Source: Paenibacillus tianmuensis (GTDB lineage: Bacteria > Bacillota > Bacilli > Paenibacillales > NBRC-103111). From it: DNA of 64,000 bases. The stretch covers positions 1-64,000 of the forward strand of contig NZ_FMTT01000002.1 in assembly GCF_900100345.1 (NCBI RefSeq). The letters run 5' to 3'. Below, piece by piece: positions 17,502-24,909 of the stretch (position 1 is its first letter; each line of letters begins with the position of its first letter). The position numbers and the translations under genes are program-made. The notes beneath the pieces were generated by a model, which saw only the letters and a program-made list of their open reading frames with translations, ran no database searches and was not told the origin of the DNA.

Positions 17502-17507
17502 GGGAAC

Positions 17508-19223
17508 TCACTTGCCTCCTCCCTCGGTCTTCTCGGCCTGACCGCCGCTTGCAGACGCTTTGGCTCCGCCTTGACCGGCAGCCCCTTGGTTTGCCGCGCC
17601 CGCTTCGCCTGCGCCTTGAGCTGCCGGAGCACGTCCGCCGCCTCCCGCAGCTCCGTCGGCTCCGGCCGGCTGGGGCGGCTGCGGAGGCGGATTCAGCTTC
17701 TCCTGGGCCTTCGTTATTTTCCGCTCGACGCCGAGCACCTTCTCCAGCATGTTGATTTCCTGATAAATCTCCTGCGCCATCGCGTAGGAGGTCACGGCCT
17801 GCTCATAAGCCTGCGCCGTATAGCTCTGGTCGCCCTTTTTCTCCAGCTTGTCGGCGTCCAGCTGCTTCTTTTCTTTAAACACGCCGGCAATCTTCGCATC
17901 TGCCGCTTCCAGCTTCGCCGCCAGCTCCTTTTCCCCGCTTGCAAAATCGGCCTGCTGCGCTTCCTTTTTCGCTTTCGCGTAAGTTTCCTTCGCACCTTCG
18001 TAATCCTGCGCTTGCAGCTTCTGATCCCCCTGCTTCATCAGCTCCGTAATTTGCTGGTAGGTGCGGGCTTTGGCGATTTTGGCCTCCAGATCCTTCTCAT
18101 CGTATAGGCTTTGCTGCTTGGCTTCCTTCTGCGCTTTCTCGTAGCTCTCCAGCGCCTTGGCATAATTCCCGTCTTTGAAGGAGCCGTCGCCGTCCACGAT
18201 GAGCTGCGCCGTCTTTTGCTTTTTGCCGATGAGCCGCATATGCACGACGTCGTTCACTTTGATCGCCGCATTGCGCGCCTCGCTGTACTCCTTAACCGCG
18301 TTCGGATAATCCTTCTCCTGCACCGCCTCGTCGCCGCTTTTTTCACGCTCGAAGATGGCGGCCGCCGCCTCCGCTTTGGCCATGGCGGTCCGGTATGTAT
18401 AATAATAGGCTCCTCCTCCCAGCAGTAGGAGAGGAATCAGCACCAGTGCGATCCTTTTTATAATTTTCCATTTCTTCTTCGGGTCTTCCTTGAACACTTT
18501 GTTGACATAAACGGCCGCAGCCGTGTAATTCGGCACTTGCTTGTTCTGCCGGCTGAGCAGCACATCCTCCAGCGTATCGACAAGCTCCGCCGGCTCCTTG
18601 ACCTCTTCCAGCGCATCCAGCATCTCCGCGCCGTCTACGTTCTCCCACATCCCCGGCGTACAGAGCAGCAGGACGTCACCTTCGGACAGCAGCGTCTTCT
18701 TGGAAACGAACGGCTCGAAAGCGCCCGGCTTCCCCAAATACCACAGCAGATTGTGCCGTTCCTCGTGCCTGTCCAGCCGATCCTCCGACAACTCTCCCGC
18801 CTCGGCCATCGACCGCGACAAGCTCTGATCCTTGCTTTTCGTATGCAGTCTTCCATTGCGAAATTGATACAGCCGGGTGTTCCCGGCCACCGCCCACACC
18901 ATCCGGGTATAGTCCGTAGCGACCAGTGTCAGACTGACCTTACGCCGGACCCGGCGGCTTTCGATCTGCAGCAATTCGTGCGCTTCCCACAAATACCGTT
19001 TCAGCTTGCGCCGGGATAGCGTCGGGCGGTCGAGAAAGCTGCCAAGCACGCTCTTGACCGCCAGCTCGGCACTTTCTTTCTCCATATCGGAATCAAGCCC
19101 CCGGGCAATCACATAGCAAGCTTTATCGTCCTGCTCCGTAAACGCAAAATAATCCTTGTTGCGGATAAACGTTCCCGCCTCGGATAGAAAGCTCGTTTTG
19201 AAATCGCTGTTTTCCTTACGCAT
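17508..19223 (-). CDS. Degenerate PP2C-like domain, membrane segment and TPR-like repeats
   Basis: A 571-residue protein. Residues 1-~245 keep the PP2C layout but lack its metal ligands: where active enzymes have ADG-x-G this one reads ARGLDSD, the late SDGhh motif reads CTPGMWENV, and the final DNxT reads NYTAAAVYV. A basic stop-transfer stretch and a membrane segment (IALVLIPLLLLGGGAYYY) follow at ~257-278. Residues ~285-500 hold about four TPR-like units with repeated YxxAxxxYxxA patterns (YPNAVKEYSEARNAA, YAKALESYEKAQKEA, YEGAKETYAKAKKEA, YEQAVTSYAMAQEIY). The tail is a low-complexity Gly/Ala/Gln/Pro region. I infer a catalytically dead, membrane-anchored pseudophosphatase that may sense phosphorylation or dock the machine at the membrane. 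It is encoded six bases after the active PP2C. Confidence 0.75.
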   Translation of the reverse strand: MRKENSDFKTSFLSEAGTFIRNKDYFAFTEQDDKACYVIARGLDSDMEKESAELAVKSVLGSFLDRPTLSRRKLKRYLWEAHELLQIESRRVRRKVSLTLVATDYTRMVWAVAGNTRLYQFRNGRLHTKSKDQSLSRSMAEAGELSEDRLDRHEERHNLLWYLGKPGAFEPFVSKKTLLSEGDVLLLCTPGMWENVDGAEMLDALEEVKEPAELVDTLEDVLLSRQNKQVPNYTAAAVYVNKVFKEDPKKKWKIIKRIALVLIPLLLLGGGAYYYTYRTAMAKAEAAAAIFEREKSGDEAVQEKDYPNAVKEYSEARNAAIKVNDVVHMRLIGKKQKTAQLIVDGDGSFKDGNYAKALESYEKAQKEAKQQSLYDEKDLEAKIAKARTYQQITELMKQGDQKLQAQDYEGAKETYAKAKKEAQQADFASGEKELAAKLEAADAKIAGVFKEKKQLDADKLEKKGDQSYTAQAYEQAVTSYAMAQEIYQEINMLEKVLGVERKITKAQEKLNPPPQPPQPAGADGAAGGGGRAPAAQGAGEAGAANQGAAGQGGAKASASGGQAEKTEGGGK

Positions 19224-19229
19224 CGGGTT

Positions 19230-20084
19230 CTACCAGCCTTTTTCCAAAATCACGACCGTCGCATTGTCTTGGTGCGCGAGCTGCTTCCGCTCGACCGCTT
19301 CGATGATTTCCTGGGCGGCATCGTAGGCGGAAATCGGCTTGGACAAAATGTCCTCCAGCTCCACTTCCGTGAGCGTATTGTACACGCCGTCGCTGCACAG
19401 CATGACTTTGTCCCTCTTTTTCAGCCGGACGGGCTCCGTGCCGATCTCGATATTTTTGAAGCCTTCATAGCCCAAATAATTGACCAACTGGTTCTTCATC
19501 GGACTGTCCAGCGCTTCGTCCCTCGTAATTTCCCCGGATACGAAGCGTTCCTCGAGCACCAATTCCAGAATGTGCTTCTGATTGACGTCAATGAAGTCCC
19601 CGTTCCGGAAAATTTTGATGAGGCTGTCCCCCACCGCTCCCCAGTGAAGGTTGCCGCCTTCCACCACAACGGCGACCAGCGTCGTTCCGCCCTGCGCCCC
19701 TTTCAGGGTGTGCATGATTTCCGCATTGCTCGCTGCAGCCGCATTCGCAAAAAACTCGGGAAGCTCCCGAATATGCTCCAGCTTAAGAAACTGCTTGATG
19801 AACGTCGTCACGGCAGCCGTACTCGCCGCCCTGCCTCCCGACAGTCCGCTGATACCGTCGGCCAGAACGGCGATCGTCCCGTGCGGGCTGACGAAGGTGG
19901 AGAAATAGTCGTCCTGCTCCTCGCGCGTCCCGATCGTCTGTCCGTTGCCGATCTCGATCTTCGGAACAGCGCCGTCCTGATGAAGCAGACCTCTCCGGAT
20001 GCGGAACAAAACCACAAGGACGCAGACGCAGGCCCAAACGATGACATAAGGCAACCATTCGTGTTGTTCCGGCATGCTCATCAT
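19230..20084 (-). CDS. Membrane-anchored PP2C-type Ser/Thr protein phosphatase (PppA-like)
   Basis: A 284-residue protein with an N-terminal membrane segment (YVIVWACVCVLVVLF) and a complete PP2C domain: VLADGISG with the metal-binding Asp and Gly, GGTTLVAVVV, GAVGDS, the late LCSDGVYNTL and the terminal QDNATVVIL. It removes phosphate from Ser/Thr side chains with Mn/Mg. In T6SS, PppA reverses the action of kinase PpkA on the FHA protein. Here two FHA genes lie directly upstream (the start overlaps the FHA stop by four bases) and a Ser/Thr kinase gene lies about 7 kb away. I therefore infer that it switches assembly off. Unlike soluble PppA it appears membrane-tethered. Confidence 0.88.
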   Translation of the reverse strand: MMSMPEQHEWLPYVIVWACVCVLVVLFRIRRGLLHQDGAVPKIEIGNGQTIGTREEQDDYFSTFVSPHGTIAVLADGISGLSGGRAASTAAVTTFIKQFLKLEHIRELPEFFANAAAASNAEIMHTLKGAQGGTTLVAVVVEGGNLHWGAVGDSLIKIFRNGDFIDVNQKHILELVLEERFVSGEITRDEALDSPMKNQLVNYLGYEGFKNIEIGTEPVRLKKRDKVMLCSDGVYNTLTEVELEDILSKPISAYDAAQEIIEAVERKQLAHQDNATVVILEKGW

Positions 20085-20611
20085 TCCTTATCCGATTGAT
20101 CTTGGTCCCACTCGAAATGCACTCCGCATAACGGAATGAACAGAAACTTGCTGTGGCCGAGCTGCACGACGTCGTACGCGGTTAATTCCACCGGCGTGTA
20201 GACCGCTTCGTTGTTATGGTAAGCGAGCCCCGAAGCATCGCCCGGCAGCAGGAAAAAGTTCCGTTTCTTCGGGTCGTACACGACGACCGCGTGATTCCGG
20301 CGGGAAATGGTATTGTCCCCAATGATCCGGATGTGCATATCCTCGGCCCGGCCGATGAAATTTTTCTCCGCCATGATCCGGTAATCTTGTCCTTGCTGCG
20401 GCCCTTCGATGCAGACAAGCCACCCGGTGACCGGCTCGATGCCTTCGGACTCCCCCAGATAAGGCATCGTCTTTTCGTCTTCCTGGACTCTTGCCGCTTT
20501 CTTGCCCTCGGATTTGGAAGCCGGCTCCACGACCATGCTGCAATAGGGGCATATGGTGCCGTGCTTTCTCGTACTGAACATGTGTCCGTTGGCGCATCTT
20601 GTCAAACTCAT
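20081..20611 (-). CDS. FHA-domain protein with N-terminal zinc-ribbon-like motif
   Basis: A 176-residue protein. The first 25 residues carry Cys/His pairs (RCANGHMFS, then TICPYCSM) that look like a small zinc ribbon. After a charged linker, an FHA fold occupies residues ~62-165, with FIGRAEDMHIRI, the phosphothreonine-reading motif TISRRNHAVVVYD, and later GDASGLAYHNN in place of the usual NG-[TS] turn. FHA domains bind phosphothreonine peptides, so this is a likely reader of the operon's kinase. The gene overlaps the phosphatase start by four bases. I see no membrane segment. The role as a Fha-like scaffold of the injection machine is inference from the family and the context. Confidence 0.85.
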   Translation of the reverse strand: MSLTRCANGHMFSTRKHGTICPYCSMVVEPASKSEGKKAARVQEDEKTMPYLGESEGIEPVTGWLVCIEGPQQGQDYRIMAEKNFIGRAEDMHIRIIGDNTISRRNHAVVVYDPKKRNFFLLPGDASGLAYHNNEAVYTPVELTAYDVVQLGHSKFLFIPLCGVHFEWDQDQSDKE

Positions 20612-20662
20612 GGATATCTATTCCCCCGTCTGCTTCTTCTCAACGCTCAAACCCGAAATGCC

Positions 20663-21214
20663 TTACTTGACCAACAGCCTCGTATTGGCAATGTAAAGCG
20701 TATCGCCCGAATGCACTTGCTCGGGCGCGTCGCCGTTCAGCAGCCGCTTGCCGCTTTCGCCGCGTTTCTTGATGCCGACGCCGTTGCTGGATTCGAGGTC
20801 TTCGATATACCAGTTGCCGGAAGTGAAATTCAGCACCGCGTGCTGCTTGCTGACCAGGGCGGCATACTCGGTGCCCGACAAATCGATCTGCACCTCGAGA
20901 TCGGAAGAGCTTCTCCCGACCAGGAGCGACGTCTCCCCGTGAATGTACCATTCCTTGATCCGTTCGCCGTCGTCGCCGAGCAGCGCCAGCTTCGTAATCG
21001 CCGCTTCCTTCTTGGCTTCGGGTGCCGACGCAGCCGTCCGCCCGTACTTTCGCCAGGCCATCCCCGCCAAGCCGATGATGAAAAAGGCGGCGACGAACAG
21101 CCTCAGGGCGACGTTGGTGTTCCATATATACGTATAAACCAGGGTAAAAGCCGCGACCAACGCGATCAACACGTTGACTACGGTTACCCATACGGATTTT
21201 TTTTCGCTCAACAT
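20663..21214 (-). CDS. Membrane-anchored FHA-domain protein
   Basis: A 183-residue protein with two hydrophobic segments near the N-terminus (VTVVNVLIALVAAFTLVYTY and LRLFVAAFFIIGLAGMAW), so it is probably a hairpin in the membrane with the rest in the cytosol. Residues ~95-180 form a canonical FHA domain: LVGRSSSDLEVQI, LVSKQHAVLNF and EDLESSNGVGIKKRG, with all phosphothreonine-pocket residues (R, S, H, N) in place. It is a candidate membrane platform that recruits phosphorylated components, as Fha/TssL-linked proteins do in T6SS. It is co-transcribed between dnaJ-like and the second FHA gene. Confidence 0.85.
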   Translation of the reverse strand: MLSEKKSVWVTVVNVLIALVAAFTLVYTYIWNTNVALRLFVAAFFIIGLAGMAWRKYGRTAASAPEAKKEAAITKLALLGDDGERIKEWYIHGETSLLVGRSSSDLEVQIDLSGTEYAALVSKQHAVLNFTSGNWYIEDLESSNGVGIKKRGESGKRLLNGDAPEQVHSGDTLYIANTRLLVK

Positions 21215-21241
21215 TGGTTCCCCCGTTGGAACAGGATGTGC

Positions 21242-21685
21242 TTATTTTTTTCGGATGCCAAAATATTTCTCGAACATAGCCGTCGTATCGACCGGATTTT
21301 TCGTCTCGCTCTTGTTCTTGATCCCGGCTTCCCCGCTTTTGGGATGATAGCCGAAAAAACGCTCGAATTGCTTTTCCATATCTTTCAGATCAAACTGGGG
21401 CTGGCCGCTCTCGGCGCGCCGCTCCTTCGTCTTGGCACCCGCGCCGGATGACGAACCGGCTTTGCCTTCCTTCTTGCGGTCCAGACGTTCGTCGTAGGCT
21501 TGCCTCGCCGACGCGTCGGACAAGGTCTGATACGCTTCGGTCACTTGCTTGAACTTCAGCTCCGCCTGCTTGCTGCCGCCGTTGGCGTCGGGATGATGAA
21601 GCTTGGCGAGCCGCTTGTAGGCTTTCTTGATTTCTTCGGGGGAGGCGCTGCGTTCGACCTCCAGAATCTCGTAGTAATTGTTCAT
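21242..21685 (-). CDS. DnaJ-domain (J-domain) protein
   Basis: A protein of about 147 residues. Residues 1-~65 form a J domain: [20 protein letters not shown], then the catalytic HPD loop in [10 protein letters not shown], then [13 protein letters not shown]. The remaining half is a charged linker ([19 protein letters not shown]) and a tail containing [10 protein letters not shown] and MFEKYFGI, two similar short motifs that may bind a partner. There is no zinc-finger or substrate domain, so it is a minimal J-protein that would stimulate an Hsp70-type ATPase, probably the Hsp70-like product encoded at 12861. I chose the ATG at 21685 because AAGG lies nine bases upstream of it and immediately abuts the earlier ATG. 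Confidence 0.85.
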   Translation of the reverse strand: MNNYYEILEVERSASPEEIKKAYKRLAKLHHPDANGGSKQAELKFKQVTEAYQTLSDASARQAYDERLDRKKEGKAGSSSGAGAKTKERRAESGQPQFDLKDMEKQFERFFGYHPKSGEAGIKNKSETKNPVDTTAMFEKYFGIRKK

Positions 21686-21716
21686 CGGATTCATCCTTAC
21701 CGCCGGAAATGGAGAA

Positions 21717-21744
21717 AGTTAAGGGGCGAAACGGCCCCTTAACT
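21717..21744 (-). terminator. Stem-loop between tube gene and dnaJ-like gene
   Basis: A perfect 11-bp inverted repeat (AGTTAAGGGGC / GCCCCTTAACT) with a six-base loop lies just after the tube gene stop on the minus strand. Only TTTC follows, so it is a weak terminator or an mRNA 3' stabiliser that would leave the tube message more abundant than the downstream genes. Confidence 0.65.
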
Positions 21745-21774
21745 CCTGTTGCTTGCACTAACTGGTCAAGCCGA

Positions 21775-22200
21775 TTATACGGTGTATCCGCCTTCGATTG
21801 TTGCGAATTCCGTTTTGTCTTTCTTTTGCTTGATGAAGAGCGTGAACGTGCCTACGCCTTCCGTGTCGCCGAAGCGCTCTTGGTAATCCACGACGAACGC
21901 GTTCGGGAAGTAAATTTTGCGCACCACTTGGCTGGCAGCGATCACTTCCAGCGTCACTTTGCGGTAGCAGTCGGATTTCTCAGCCGGTACGAGCGACCAC
22001 AAAGCAAGCTTCATCGTGTCGTCGGCGCTGTCGCCGTCCGTTGCGGTGATGATTTTGCCGGAGATTTTCAGGAACGCGCCTACATCCGTCGATCTTGCGT
22101 TCGAGTCGTTCGGCGTGTCCGTGTCGTAAATCACCGATTGAATGTTGTCCATGCCCAATTCGATTGTTTCTGCGCCTTCTACTTTCAGCTTGAAGCCCAT
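21775..22200 (-). CDS. Hcp/tail-tube-like protein
   Basis: A 141-residue beta-rich protein. I start it at the ATG at 22200 because GGGAGG stands eight bases upstream; the longer frame to 22320 runs through two hairpins and has no such site. It opens FKLKVEGAETIELG and closes with VVRKIYFPNAFVVDYQERFG followed by TFTLFIKQ. This is the strand-loop-strand pattern of tail-tube and Hcp proteins, where a conserved 'F-x-x-A-x-V-x-x-x-x-x-x-x-x-x-G' stretch precedes the last strand. The product would stack as hexameric rings inside the sheath. It lies directly downstream of the sheath-like gene, the usual order in contractile systems. Assignment rests on length, fold pattern and context; an Hcp profile hit would confirm. 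Confidence 0.7.
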   Translation of the reverse strand: MGFKLKVEGAETIELGMDNIQSVIYDTDTPNDSNARSTDVGAFLKISGKIITATDGDSADDTMKLALWSLVPAEKSDCYRKVTLEVIAASQVVRKIYFPNAFVVDYQERFGDTEGVGTFTLFIKQKKDKTEFATIEGGYTV

Positions 22201-22231
22201 TGATAAATCCTCCCTAAAGGTAAGTATGGTC

Positions 22232-22294
22232 CCCGACAGCGTCTGGCGCTGACGGGATTTATGTTGAAAGGGGAGCTTGCGAAAGCTCTCCTTT
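22232..22294 (-). promoter_or_regulatory. Two stem-loops in the leader of the tube gene
   Basis: Between the sheath stop and the tube ribosome site lie two hairpins. One is at 22267-22294 (12-bp arms AAAGGGGAGCTT / AAGCTCTCCTTT, one G-T pair, loop GCGA). The other is at 22232-22256 (10-bp arms CCCGACAGCG / CGCTGACGGG, one mismatch). No U-tract follows either, so processing or mRNA stabilisation is likelier than termination. Confidence 0.6.
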
Positions 22295-22322
22295 AACAAC
22301 CGCATAAGTTTGTTCAGCATCG

Positions 22323-24494
22323 TTACGCTTTAACCGGGGTGGTCCCTTTCGTGATCATCACCTCAAGGTTCTTCACGTTGCCGTTGAACACCAGGTCGAT
22401 ATGACACATGTTGCTCTTATCGTCGATAATGTAGCTCATGTCGTCCCCGTCCTGAATGATCGAGTTGACGAACCCCCGCGTACCGAGCCATTTGCTCTTT
22501 TGGCTGCTCGGATTGTTGCTGAAAAATTTAACGATGTTGTCGTGTTTGAAATCGCCGGTCTGGAAGCGCAGGATGCGTTCGATGTACGTGCTGACCAGCG
22601 TCTTGTAGATCGAATCGAAGCCGTCGTCGGTCGACGCAAGGCTCCGCGCCTTGTAAACGGTAATGCGCTTGATGTCTTTGCCCTGCAGCTGCGCGTTCTC
22701 GGAAGAAAACACGAAGCCGAAGTTTTTCCGGTTGATCGAATCCTTGATGTTGTTCGTGAAGCCGGAAATTTCCTTCGCCATCGTCGTGACGGCACGCAGA
22801 CCGTTCTCCCCGGCCTCGATATCGAAGCGCACGCCCGGGAACTCCCGGCTTATCGTCTTGAACGATTCGCGCAAATATTCCGGGCACTGGTAAGCCGCCA
22901 CGACCCCCGCCGCCACATAGGCTGCGCCGACATAAACGCCCTCGATCCAGAGCTTCAGAATGTCTTCCTTCTCCTGCGACAACTTGACGCCGCCGTCCTC
23001 GGTTTGCAGCATTTTGCTGTCGATGACGACCCCGGACTTGTCCTTCGGAATAATCGTGAAGTTCGGCACGCACGGCACCGCGAACTCGCTGTATTCCTTG
23101 CGGACCAGCACGCCGCACTTGTCGATGTACTTGTCGATGCCGGCGGTCGCCATGCTGTTGAACGTCGTCTCCTCGCCGGTCTCGAAGTTGAAGAACACCT
23201 GCACCTTGAAGTCCTTGATCACCTGCAGCAGCATCGAAAGCGATTCCATCGTGTTGCCATCCTGCTTGGCCACCTTTTCGTTGCCTCGGAACCGCTCCCG
23301 GCTCACCTTCGAAGCGCCGGAAGAATCGAGCTGCACCGAAGGGACAATACCGAACCAGATCGTATCGGTGAAATCGTTCTTCGAGTTGACCGTGTTCAGG
23401 TACGTTTCCAGCCTCGGAATGTTGCTGCTTTTCACGATCATGTCCAGTTTGGTGTTCGTGATCAGCATCGAAGGCTGCATCCCTTTGTTTTTGGTGGAGT
23501 ATTGCTCGAAAAACATTTTGATGCCCAACAATTTTTCCACCAAAGGCTTGACGGTCTTCACAAACTCGTCCTTGGCGTTCTTGTAGAACTCCAGATACGT
23601 GTTGTAGTTCTGCACTTCCTTCTCGGTATCGATCTCGCTCTGTACTGCAGGCAGCGGGCAGAACGTCCGTACGACCAGGTCTTTGACATAAGCGGATGGT
23701 GTATCCGACACGGACTCGTAATCGTCCTCGAATACGCCGATCAGGCCGTTCGTGCTGTTGTCGTCCGCGATCATGAGCTGCATCGTATCCGATTTCGGCG
23801 ATTCGATAATTTTCAGTTCGCCGGAATCGCCGATCATCAGCATCCCGATCTGGATCGCTTCGGATTCGCTTTCTTCCTGCGCCCCTCCGAGCAGAAGACG
23901 GGTCTTGATGTCTTCGATCGCCAGCGGAAGCATGGCCATGACGTTGTTATAGTTTTTGCTGGCGTCCTCGAACATGATGTTGAGCTTGTCCCCGAGGTCC
24001 AGCTTTTTCGGATCACCGTCGTCCAATTTGTCATATTGACCATACAAATAATGGATTTCCTTACGCACTTGGCGGATGTCGTCCATTACTTTTTTCGGGG
24101 AGATCATGTCGAGCAGGTTCTCGAACTTGAAGTCCACGTTAGGAATGCCTTGGCTGCGCTTCGTGTCGATCAGCGTGAACAGCATTTTCAGAAAATCGTT
24201 GCTTTGGTCGATCTTGATTTCCGAAATGCTGTCCTCGGAAATCCCTTCCGGCTTCTTGAGCGTGTACATGACCTTCTGGTTGGCCGCATTGAAAAACGAG
24301 TACACGGTCGGCGAAAACTTGTCCAAAAACTCGTCGAAGCTGCGAACGAGCAGATGCTGGTTAATCTCCTTAATCGTATCGTCGCTTAAGCTGTCGATGC
24401 CTCTGACGTCCCCGACGATCGTGACGAGATCAAGCTTTTCCGGGTTGATCTCTTCGAAGAGCATGGTGCGGTTCGTTTGATTGATGATGTCCAT
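22323..24494 (-). CDS. Large contractile-sheath-like protein
   Basis: A 723-residue protein, first gene of the operon. The N-terminus contains FKFENLLDMISPKKVMDDI (about residues 125-145), which resembles the TssB/VipA pattern F-x-S-x-x-D-F-x-P-x-x-V followed by a Lys/Leu helix. The C-terminal half holds a long Ala/Val-rich helix region (YVGAAYVAAGVVAAYQCPEY) and ends with a small beta domain (YIIDDKSNMCHIDLVFNG, LEVMITKG), comparable in layout to the last strands of TssC and phage sheaths that join neighbouring subunits. I therefore propose a sheath protein, perhaps a natural TssB-TssC fusion. It is longer than most phage or eCIS sheaths. No clear ribosome site precedes the ATG. A non-sheath structural role is not excluded. 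Confidence 0.55.
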   Translation of the reverse strand: MDIINQTNRTMLFEEINPEKLDLVTIVGDVRGIDSLSDDTIKEINQHLLVRSFDEFLDKFSPTVYSFFNAANQKVMYTLKKPEGISEDSISEIKIDQSNDFLKMLFTLIDTKRSQGIPNVDFKFENLLDMISPKKVMDDIRQVRKEIHYLYGQYDKLDDGDPKKLDLGDKLNIMFEDASKNYNNVMAMLPLAIEDIKTRLLLGGAQEESESEAIQIGMLMIGDSGELKIIESPKSDTMQLMIADDNSTNGLIGVFEDDYESVSDTPSAYVKDLVVRTFCPLPAVQSEIDTEKEVQNYNTYLEFYKNAKDEFVKTVKPLVEKLLGIKMFFEQYSTKNKGMQPSMLITNTKLDMIVKSSNIPRLETYLNTVNSKNDFTDTIWFGIVPSVQLDSSGASKVSRERFRGNEKVAKQDGNTMESLSMLLQVIKDFKVQVFFNFETGEETTFNSMATAGIDKYIDKCGVLVRKEYSEFAVPCVPNFTIIPKDKSGVVIDSKMLQTEDGGVKLSQEKEDILKLWIEGVYVGAAYVAAGVVAAYQCPEYLRESFKTISREFPGVRFDIEAGENGLRAVTTMAKEISGFTNNIKDSINRKNFGFVFSSENAQLQGKDIKRITVYKARSLASTDDGFDSIYKTLVSTYIERILRFQTGDFKHDNIVKFFSNNPSSQKSKWLGTRGFVNSIIQDGDDMSYIIDDKSNMCHIDLVFNGNVKNLEVMITKGTTPVKA

Positions 24495-24593
24495 TGAGTT
24501 GTCGGCTATAAAAACTTGCCGGAACCGGCGTATAATTCTTATAGCCTACTCCTTTCCGAGCATTTTGGGATGAAGGCCGAAAACACAGGTCTA

Positions 24594-24623
24594 ATCATAG
24601 AGTTTCGTGTTTTATTTTGTCAA
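24594..24623 (-). promoter_or_regulatory. Sigma-A promoter of the injection-system operon
   Basis: On the minus strand, TTGACA (24623-24618), an 18-base spacer and TATGAT (24599-24594) stand about 100 bases before the sheath start. An inverted repeat AACTAT-N7-ATAGTT (24622-24640) overlaps the upstream edge of the -35 box and could be an operator. Confidence 0.7.
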
Positions 24624-24909
24624 CTATGGATTTTATAGTTATTTAATCCTAGACAATAAGGTACTATTTTCCTATTTTTGAGCAAACACATTTATTTTTT
24701 GGCCCTTCTGTTATATGCTGAATTAACCATATAAACCTACCCTTTTATTCCCTTTTTCATCATCTCCCCATCAAAACTGTGTCGAACTTAACAAAACTGT
24801 ATTTTTTTACTACTTCCCATTGTACTACTTTTTTCGGTAAAGCAATACCGATAGTTTAGAGTATTTTTGGTGAACTTTCACACATTTTACAGATGAAGGG
24901 TGAGTTTTG

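Noticed and set aside
12140-21451. Long plus-strand open frames (for example 12140-13012, 13908-15494, 16266-17408, 20216-21451) opposite the injection-system operon.
   Set aside because: They are antisense shadows of GC-rich coding sequence, with His/Arg/Gln-rich products and no ribosome sites.
22401-24389. A 662-codon plus-strand frame opposite the sheath-like gene.
   Set aside because: It is exceptionally long for a shadow, but its composition (Arg/His/Val/Asp-rich) and the lack of a ribosome site match an antisense artefact; the minus-strand product has normal composition and operon context.
24518-24529. GCCGGAACCGGC palindrome in the leader of the sheath gene.
   Set aside because: Too short to call a riboswitch or operator, and no supporting feature was seen.
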